Under the pieces are notes generated by a model. The model was not told where the DNA came from. It made no database searches and worked only from the letters and a program-made list of their open reading frames with translations. Position numbers and translations under genes: made by a program. Positions 5,872 through 10,638 of a DNA stretch of 10,638 nt are shown here, in pieces. The stretch lies in assembly GCA_964424205.1 (NCBI GenBank), contig CAYRIF010000115.1, positions 1-10,638 on the forward strand, in the 5' to 3' direction. This DNA is from CAYRIF01 sp964424205 (GTDB lineage: Bacteria; Bacteroidota; Bacteroidia; Cytophagales; Cyclobacteriaceae). The stretch's first letter is position 1. Each line of letters starts with the position of its first letter.

Positions 5872-6789
5872 CTAATCCCTATTTTCTAATTTCCCGCCAC
5901 CATTACCAATCCACATCTCCGCAGGCATGCCAATTTTCAAGCTACCATCATTTTTCACATCAATTTTAACGGCATATACTAGGTTCACTCGTTCTTCTTT
6001 GGTCTGAATAATTTTAGGTGTAAACTCTGCCGATGAAGCCACCCATGAAACTTTTCCGCTGTAGTCTTTCATGCCGTCTCCTGCCTCTATTTTTACGGTT
6101 ACCGTTTGTCCTACTTTGACATTGGCCAATTGTGTTTCGCTGATATATACCCGCAGAATCATGTTAGTCAAATCAGCAACTTTATAGAGCGGTCTTCCAA
6201 ACGCAGTAATTTCATTGGGTTCAACGTACTTGACTAATACGGTACCGTTTACAGGATTGATAATACTACTTTTTTTAATCTGGTCATTGATTTGAGCCAA
6301 TTGTGCATCGATGCTTTTCACTTCATTTACTATCGGCGCATTTTGTGATTCTACACTACTGATTTGCTGATTGATGACATCAATCTTCCCGATGATGTCG
6401 TCAAGTTGTTTTTGGGTGCTGGCATTTTCTTTAATCAGGTTCTCCACTCTTTTTTTATTGACAATGGCTGTCCTTCGTTGCGCTTTTAGCACATTTATTT
6501 GAGATAAAACACCTTTTGATTTTGAATAAATAACATTTTTTCCTGCTTCCAGTTGCGCTTTTTTAAGTGATAATTGTGTGGTGTCGATCACTCCCGCTAA
6601 TGTGCCTTTGTCAATTACGGCACCTTCTTTCACACTGAAGTGTATTAATTTCCCACTAGACTCTGCTGATACTGTGATTTCGGTCGCTTCGAAGTTTCCG
6701 TAGCCATCTGCTTTTTTGTTGCCATCCCCGCACGATGCGATTGTCACTGTAAGGACAAGAATTCCTAGTATTTTATTTATTGTTTTCAT
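5872..6789 (-). CDS. HlyD-family membrane-fusion lipoprotein (YbhG-like adaptor)
   Basis: A 305-residue periplasmic adaptor. The signal peptide ends in the lipobox IASC (Cys 20), so it should be lipid-anchored. It contains a split biotinyl-lipoyl-like domain (about 33-72, with ESSGKLIHFSVKEGAVIDKGTLAGVID, and about 173-205, with NPVNGTVLVKYVEPNEITAFGRPLYKV). The halves are separated by a long helical hairpin (about 73-172), with a beta-barrel part after it (about 206-297, VGQTVTVKIE, IGMPAEMWIGN). This matches HlyD_D23/YbhG proteins that join ABC-2 exporters to an outer-membrane factor. It sits between the TolC-like gene (43-bp gap) and the ATPases. The last residues LENRD and the TAG stop are encoded inside a 7-bp repeat array (5861-5889), suggesting the C-terminus was reshaped by repeat growth. 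An AGGAG lies too far upstream (about 24 nt) to be a normal ribosome site. Confidence 0.93.
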   Translation of the reverse strand: MKTINKILGILVLTVTIASCGDGNKKADGYGNFEATEITVSAESSGKLIHFSVKEGAVIDKGTLAGVIDTTQLSLKKAQLEAGKNVIYSKSKGVLSQINVLKAQRRTAIVNKKRVENLIKENASTQKQLDDIIGKIDVINQQISSVESQNAPIVNEVKSIDAQLAQINDQIKKSSIINPVNGTVLVKYVEPNEITAFGRPLYKVADLTNMILRVYISETQLANVKVGQTVTVKIEAGDGMKDYSGKVSWVASSAEFTPKIIQTKEERVNLVYAVKIDVKNDGSLKIGMPAEMWIGNGGGKLENRD

Positions 6790-6832
6790 CTTATAAGTTT
6801 CTAATTGATAATGCTCCTGATTTTTTCATTTG

Positions 6833-8098
6833 TTATTTTGTGCCGCTTGTTATTTGATAGTTTGCTTTGGCTAGTAGCAGTTGTATTTCATGTGTTTTTA
6901 AGCTGTTTTTTGCTTCATGAAGATTACTTAGTTCTGTGATATATGCCGATGATGTAATCACGCCATTTTTTAATTGTGAGGCACTTGTTTTTAGAATCTC
7001 CTCACGGATTGGAATAATTTCACTATCGGTTTTTACTAACTGCTCAAGCTTTTTGATATTTAATAAATCGTTATTACGTGCTACGTTGGTATTGAATTCA
7101 AATACTTCTTTTTTATTGTCAACAAGTTGTTTTGAAAAAGCCAAAGATTTTTGTTGCTTCTTGGTGGCTTTCCAGTCAATGATATGCCAGTTGAGCTTAA
7201 CACCGACCATGTAGAATTCTTGAAAAGAATTGTCAAGCATATTTAAACCAGGGTTTCCATATCCTCCCGTGGCAAAGGCCATCACTTTGGGTGTTTTTTT
7301 CTTGCCAATTAATTCACTTGAGTTGGTGAGTAATTCATCTTGCAGCTCAAATAGGTTTAATTCAGGTCTATTAATTTCTTCGGTGATGGTTGCCAAGATT
7401 TGTGGTTTTTCTAGCACTGTATTCTCCTTTATTTTTTGCCCAATTAATTGTGAGAGATTTTGGAGTAAAGTATTCTTGTTAGTATCAATATCAAATTCAT
7501 TTTGTGCTACTTTAAGCAGTTCGGCCTTCAAAATGGCGTCTGACGCGGGGAGTGCCACCCCATATTTTACTACTGCACTTACTTCTTTTAGTTTGGCCTC
7601 TAACTGCTCTTTTTTGATGAGTAACAATGATTTTTGTTCCTCTAACAAAAGTGCAGAAAAGTAGAGGTTGTTAATTTGTTTTTTTAATTGATACAAAGCA
7701 ATTTTTACTTGCTGTTGGTTTACTTTGAGTGCTGTTTCTTTTATTTTGAGTTTCGAATTAACAATGCCCCCATCATAGAGCATCTGATTTGCAGATATGG
7801 TCGCCTTGTATTGATTCTTGTTAGGCGGATTAATCGAAATATTGGGCAACTCCAACGGAACAGCGGTCACATCAGACTGATAGGTTGCCTGCACTGAGAA
7901 ATCTAACCGTGGTAGTTTTTCTGTTTTAATGACTGCTAAGTCTAACGTATTTTGCTGTGCCAACATTGCTTTTTGTTTGGCCAAGGGATAATTGCTGTTC
8001 GCCAAATCATAACATTGTTGCAGGTTGAATTTTTCCTGGGCATTAACTTTAAAACTGAATAGTAGCAGGATTGGGATGATATATTTGATAATATTCAT
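6833..8098 (-). CDS. TolC-like outer-membrane efflux protein
   Basis: A 421-residue outer-membrane channel subunit of the OEP family. It has a Sec signal peptide (1-20, ending KVNA before QEKFNLQQCYDLA). The first OEP repeat follows (about 25-215), with YPLAKQKAMLAQQ, the strand-forming KLPRLDFSVQATYQSD and the typical ISANQMLYDGG. The second repeat is at about 230-418, with MAFATGGYGNPGLNM, VGVKLNWHIIDW, and long alpha-helices with the ASQLKNGVITSSAYITEL segment. Length is as usual for the family. The start ATG overlaps the TetR stop by one base (TAATG), indicating translational coupling. Having its own outer-membrane factor differs from the E. coli ybh system, which has no TolC gene in the operon. 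It should complete the exporter together with the lipoprotein adaptor. Confidence 0.94.
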   Translation of the reverse strand: MNIIKYIIPILLLFSFKVNAQEKFNLQQCYDLANSNYPLAKQKAMLAQQNTLDLAVIKTEKLPRLDFSVQATYQSDVTAVPLELPNISINPPNKNQYKATISANQMLYDGGIVNSKLKIKETALKVNQQQVKIALYQLKKQINNLYFSALLLEEQKSLLLIKKEQLEAKLKEVSAVVKYGVALPASDAILKAELLKVAQNEFDIDTNKNTLLQNLSQLIGQKIKENTVLEKPQILATITEEINRPELNLFELQDELLTNSSELIGKKKTPKVMAFATGGYGNPGLNMLDNSFQEFYMVGVKLNWHIIDWKATKKQQKSLAFSKQLVDNKKEVFEFNTNVARNNDLLNIKKLEQLVKTDSEIIPIREEILKTSASQLKNGVITSSAYITELSNLHEAKNSLKTHEIQLLLAKANYQITSGTK

Positions 8099-8709
8099 TA
8101 CTTGATTTTAATAGCGTTAATAATAAATTCTGATACATGTGTTTTTCTTTCTTCCATGAGCGTTTTGTATGCTCTTTTGTCCTTTTGTAAAATTTCACTA
8201 AGCAATGGACGCGCTAGAAAAGGAAAAACACATAGTGAAATGATATGGATAATGAGTTGCTGCGCTGATATTTTCCTGACCTCACCATTTTCAACTAATT
8301 TTTCTATTTTGCTTTCTAGGCTATTGGCAACTTTTCCAAACTTCTCAGCGATGACCTCTTTAATCATTTCTGGATTTCTGTTTAACTCCTGTATAATAAA
8401 AATGGGGATGTAGGTGTGCTTGCTGATAAATGAGATGTAATCATTTACAAAATGTGTTATTAATTCAAAGAATGGTTCTTCCCCGTCAAAAATCTTGATG
8501 AGCTTTGGTGCCATGATGGCAAAAGCATTTTTGAAAACCGCTTCAAATAGTTTTTGCTTACTTCTATAGTAATAGTGGAGCATGGCTTTGTTAATGCCTG
8601 CCTTGTCTGCAATTTCTTGCATCCTAGCGCCGTCCATTCCCTTGCTTTGGAAAACGTGCTTTGCGGCGTCCAATATTTTCTCTTCAGTGTTTATTTTACT
8701 GTTAACCAT
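8098..8709 (-). CDS. TetR-family transcriptional regulator, first gene of the exporter operon
   Basis: A 203-residue regulator with a TetR_N helix-turn-helix at about 9-56: EEKILDAAKHVFQSKGMDGARMQEIADKAGINKAMLHYYYRSKQKLFE, given here as its ends EEKILDAAKH and YYYRSKQKLFE. The recognition segment is around NKAMLHYYYRS. The rest (about 60-203) is a variable helical ligand-binding domain, with IPIFIIQELNRNPE and a proline-containing FPFLARPLL stretch. It leads the operon and overlaps the channel gene by one base, so it is probably autoregulated together with its targets. In E. coli the TetR-family CecR occupies the same position before ybhGFSR; I infer analogous logic, not orthology. A promoter and a palindrome lie just upstream, and part of a repeated TTAACCATTT motif covers its start codon. 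Confidence 0.93.
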   Translation of the reverse strand: MVNSKINTEEKILDAAKHVFQSKGMDGARMQEIADKAGINKAMLHYYYRSKQKLFEAVFKNAFAIMAPKLIKIFDGEEPFFELITHFVNDYISFISKHTYIPIFIIQELNRNPEMIKEVIAEKFGKVANSLESKIEKLVENGEVRKISAQQLIIHIISLCVFPFLARPLLSEILQKDKRAYKTLMEERKTHVSEFIINAIKIK

Positions 8710-8711
8710 TT
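8702..8711. repeat. Direct repeat TTAACCATTT, copy over the TetR start codon
   Basis: The same 10-mer recurs at 8728-8737, with 26 bp between the start positions. The second copy includes half of the palindrome proposed as operator. Two copies on nearby DNA faces could allow cooperative binding, but chance in AT-rich DNA is not excluded. Confidence 0.4.
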
Positions 8712-8729
8712 AATTTAATTAATTAGTTT

Positions 8730-8741
8730 AACCATTTGGTT
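8730..8741. promoter_or_regulatory. Candidate TetR operator AACCATTTGGTT
   Basis: A 12-bp palindrome, AACCA-TT-TGGTT, begins two bases downstream of the -7 element on the transcribed strand, so it should cover the transcription start. That is a common place for an autoregulatory TetR operator. The assignment to this regulator is inference. Confidence 0.5.
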
Positions 8742-8743
8742 GG

Positions 8744-8774
8744 CAAAGATAAATGTTCTATGTTTGCATCCAAA
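8744..8774 (-). promoter_or_regulatory. Promoter of the exporter operon (Bacteroidota type)
   Basis: On the minus strand TTTG (8774-8771) is followed after exactly 19 nt by TATCTTTG (8751-8744). This fits the Bacteroidota consensus TTTG-N19-TAnnTTTG at every fixed position. It lies about 35-65 bp upstream of the TetR start codon and drives toward it. Confidence 0.72.
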
Positions 8775-8828
8775 GAAAAAAGCAATTTTTTTTTGAATAT
8801 ATTTTAAATAAACTAAAAATGTAGAAAA

Positions 8829-9119
8829 ATGAAAATAGAAGATGTAACAAGCCTTTTACCCTTTGAGGGGCTAAAAACAAAGAAAATACTGTCAAATGAG
8901 CGGTTTGATATGATATTAATTTCACTAGAAAAGGACGCTATATTAAAGGAACATGTGTCAAATACTGAGGCTGCTATCTTAGTGGTTGAAGGAAAAATAG
9001 AATTTACGATACTTGGAAAGACGCACATATTAAAGCAAAATGACCTTTTTTCTTTTACTAAAAATGTCAAGCATGAATTGAAGGGGCTTGAGAATTCAAA
9101 AGTATTATTGGTGAAATAA
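8829..9119 (+). CDS. Small single-domain cupin protein
   Basis: A 96-residue cytoplasmic protein with a cupin-like beta-barrel. The pattern EHVSNTEAAILVVEGKIEF (41-59) fits the first cupin motif, and the second half has FSFTKNVKHELKGLENSKVLLV (75-95). Of the usual metal ligands one His (42), one Glu (47) and the late His (82) can be matched; the HxH pair of classical cupins is not complete, so metal binding is uncertain. It resembles stand-alone Cupin_2 proteins often annotated only as cupin domain protein. It is divergent from the TetR operon and followed after 42 bp by a haem-binding protein gene on the same strand. No convincing Bacteroidota promoter was seen upstream (nearest is TATATTTT at 8798-8805 with no matching -33 box). 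Function unknown; a sensing or storage role is only a guess. Confidence 0.85.
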   Translation: MKIEDVTSLLPFEGLKTKKILSNERFDMILISLEKDAILKEHVSNTEAAILVVEGKIEFTILGKTHILKQNDLFSFTKNVKHELKGLENSKVLLVK

Positions 9120-9161
9120 AAAATTGTTAGATTTTGTTTTATATTTATAAAAAAATAGGTG

Positions 9162-9620
9162 ATGGTAAAAAAAATAATAGTAGGTATCGGGGTTATATTT
9201 GTATTAATGCAGTTTATCAGAATAGATAAAACGGTTCCTGACTACAATCAATCGGACGACATTATCGTAGCGGCAAACCCTAGTAAAGAGGTGGCAACAG
9301 TTTTGAAGACTGCTTGCTATGATTGCCACTCTTTTGAATCAAAGTACCCATGGTATTCCAATATTGCCCCTGTTTCCTTTTTCTTGAAAAAACACATTAA
9401 TGAGGGGAGAGAAGAGTTAAATTTTTCGATATGGTCAACATATTCTCTTAAAAGGAAGGTGCATAAATTGGAGGAAATGAAGGAAATGGTTTCGGAAGGG
9501 GAGATGCCGTTGGATAGTTATTTGATTATGCATAGTGAAGCGAAGTTAAGTGATGCAAGTAAGGAAAAATTGCTTGATTGGGTTGATAAAATGCATAAAT
9601 CAGAAAAATTGAAAGAATAA
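9162..9620 (+). CDS. Membrane-anchored haem-binding domain protein (Haem_bd family)
   Basis: A 152-residue protein. An N-terminal membrane anchor (about 4-19, KIIVGIGVIFVLMQFI) is followed by a periplasmic domain with a single CxxCH haem-attachment motif, CYDCH (52-56). The conserved surroundings SFESKYPWYSNIAPVSF and GEMPLDSYLIMHSEAKLS are as in the Haem_bd family of Bacteroidota; the Met in GEMP (115) is a candidate distal ligand. I prefer the ATG at 9162 over the in-frame GTG at 9159, because AATAGG lies just upstream and the GTG adds one residue only. The gene ends 15 bp before a cytochrome lipoprotein gene, so the two are probably cotranscribed. Likely role: electron transfer or haem/redox sensing in the periplasm; no partner oxidase is visible. 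Confidence 0.9.
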   Translation: MVKKIIVGIGVIFVLMQFIRIDKTVPDYNQSDDIIVAANPSKEVATVLKTACYDCHSFESKYPWYSNIAPVSFFLKKHINEGREELNFSIWSTYSLKRKVHKLEEMKEMVSEGEMPLDSYLIMHSEAKLSDASKEKLLDWVDKMHKSEKLKE

Positions 9621-9635
9621 ATTAAGATTAAAGTA

Positions 9636-10496
9636 ATGAAGAAGTATTTGTTAGTAATTGGAACTGCCGCGATGATCGGTTTTGCCTCATGTGGACATAA
9701 CAATAGTAAAGTGGAAGAACATGGTGCGCAAGAGTCCGACGACCATGCAATGACAGAAGAGGTTGATCAGCAGCTGGCTGATAAATCATCTGAGGGGTAT
9801 CAGTTAATGAAGCAAAAGTGCTTTGCTTGTCATAATCCTAACTCAGCATCGCATGATGCTATTATTGCCCCGCCGATGATTGCAGTGAAGATGCACTATA
9901 ATAAGAATTTCGAAACCAAGGAGGCATTTGTGGAAGCCATGGTGAAATGGTCACAAGACCCAAAAGAAGAAGATGCCGTGATGAAAGATGCTGTTACAAG
10001 GTTTCGGGTAATGCCAAAGCAAATTTTTGATAAAGCAGATTTGACGAAAATAGCAACATATGTGTATGAGCATGATATTGACCAGCCCGATTGGTTTGAG
10101 GAACATTTGAAAGAAGAGCATGGTGGCGGTATGGGAGCAGAAATGGATGCGAAGGGATGGATCAAAAACATGTCACGCAATGAAGAAGGAGAAAAATGGG
10201 AGGCAAATAAGGAGACAACAGATGGTGTTGCTAATATGTTGGAACTACTTGAAGGAACAGATGCTAGCACTACTGAAGCGTATCAGAAAAATGGAAAACT
10301 TTTGAAGGAGCAAATTGATTTAGTGTTAAACCAATGTACCATGACAGGCGAAGCTCATGAGCAATTGCATACTTTTCTAGTACCATTGATTGCTAAAGTA
10401 GATAAGCTAAAATCTGTAGGTACTGAAAAACAGGGTGCCATGATTCAGGGGAAAATCAAGAAGCACCTTGAAGCGTACGATACTTATTTTGAATAG
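9636..10496 (+). CDS. c-type cytochrome lipoprotein with unassigned helical C-terminal domain
   Basis: A 286-residue protein. Its signal peptide ends in the lipobox FASC (Cys 19), followed by an acidic linker rich in Glu, Asp and His. A cytochrome c domain at about 51-147 has the haem-attachment site CFACH (62-66) and the candidate axial Met in RVMPKQIF (Met 126). Residues about 148-180 are Glu/Gly/Met-rich (KEEHGGGMGAEM). The part from about 181 to 286 is predicted helical and carries CTMTGEAHEQLHTFLVPL (234-251), with Cys and two His in a pattern that could bind metal; I do not recognise a named domain. It should be a periplasm-facing or surface lipoprotein. It is cotranscribed with the haem-binding protein before it (15-bp gap). 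A weak terminator-like hairpin overlaps its stop codon. Confidence 0.88.
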   Translation: MKKYLLVIGTAAMIGFASCGHNNSKVEEHGAQESDDHAMTEEVDQQLADKSSEGYQLMKQKCFACHNPNSASHDAIIAPPMIAVKMHYNKNFETKEAFVEAMVKWSQDPKEEDAVMKDAVTRFRVMPKQIFDKADLTKIATYVYEHDIDQPDWFEEHLKEEHGGGMGAEMDAKGWIKNMSRNEEGEKWEANKETTDGVANMLELLEGTDASTTEAYQKNGKLLKEQIDLVLNQCTMTGEAHEQLHTFLVPLIAKVDKLKSVGTEKQGAMIQGKIKKHLEAYDTYFE

Positions 10497-10535
10497 CATT
10501 TATTTAGAAAGTAAAACTAGTTCTGCTATTATTTT
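10492..10535 (+). terminator. Possible weak terminator after the cytochrome gene
   Basis: AATAGCA (10492-10498, including the stop codon) can pair with TGCTATT (10524-10530), and ATTTT follows. The loop is long (25 nt) and the stem AT-rich, so efficiency would be low. Confidence 0.3.
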
Positions 10536-10638
10536 AAATGGTATATATTTCTTATGCATGGTCTGTGAAGACACCATAGTCGTTTAAGGGTGGATGCAAT
10601 GGGTTTTAACTAGAAATTGTGCTGTCAAAGTGCCCTGA
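10536..10638. other. Non-coding tail, no gene recognised
   Basis: No coding region of useful length is seen on either strand. From about 10557 the composition is less AT-rich than the spacers, with TGGT...ACCA/GTCT...AGAC self-complementarity at 10559-10576. It may be the edge of a gene or mobile element lying beyond the window, but nothing here proves that. Confidence 0.3.

Noticed and set aside
8798..8805. TATATTTT as promoter of the cupin gene
   Set aside because: It differs from TAnnTTTG at the last base and no TTTG or TTG lies 17-23 nt upstream.
8813..9070. An 85-codon minus-strand frame opposite the cupin gene
   Set aside because: It is antisense to a recognisable cupin and shows no family features; treated as a shadow frame.

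Overview
The window looks like a low-GC member of the Bacteroidota (Flavobacteriia or Cytophagia-like). Four things point that way. There is a Y_Y_Y-type periplasmic sensor kinase. A haem-binding small protein carries a CxxCH motif of the Haem_bd kind. There are lipoproteins with short lipoboxes. The one clear promoter fits the Bacteroidota consensus TTTG-N19-TAnnTTTG.

Layout: (1) 2-1144, plus strand, is the 3' part of a sensor histidine kinase cut by the left edge. (2) 1155-8709, minus strand, is a seven-gene operon read right to left: TetR regulator, TolC-like outer-membrane factor, HlyD-type lipoprotein adaptor, two ABC ATPases, two ABC-2 permeases. It is a self-contained tripartite ABC exporter resembling E. 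coli cecR-ybhGFSR. The two ATPase halves fused in YbhF are separate genes here, and a dedicated outer-membrane channel is included. The kinase gene and the last permease converge with only 10 bp between them. (3) 8710-8828 is a divergent control region holding a promoter and candidate TetR operator for the exporter operon. (4) 8829-10496, plus strand, is a three-gene run: a small cupin, a membrane-anchored haem-binding protein and a c-type cytochrome lipoprotein with an unassigned helical C-terminal part. (5) 10497-10638 has no recognised gene.

Within the exporter operon the first three genes are tightly packed (1-nt overlap, then 43 bp). Downstream of the adaptor gene the spacers grow to 461, 80, 219 and 90 bp. 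Three of these four are built from a repeated module: a TTTTACC-like box, a core that usually can form a hairpin, and a degenerate 7-bp tandem array. In the largest spacer one array has become a homogeneous polypyrimidine/polypurine tract of 24 heptamers. The fourth spacer is a strong 15-bp hairpin whose core matches the hairpin of another spacer.

The two ATPases are complementary. One lacks the Q-loop Gln and switch His but keeps LSGGMKQ; the other keeps Gln and His but has LPLGWKQ in place of the signature. A heterodimer would therefore have one canonical and one degenerate ATP site. In the inferred scheme, TetR represses the operon from an operator over the start site, the ATPases drive the two permeases, and the adaptor links them to the outer-membrane channel. 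The substrate cannot be read from the sequence.
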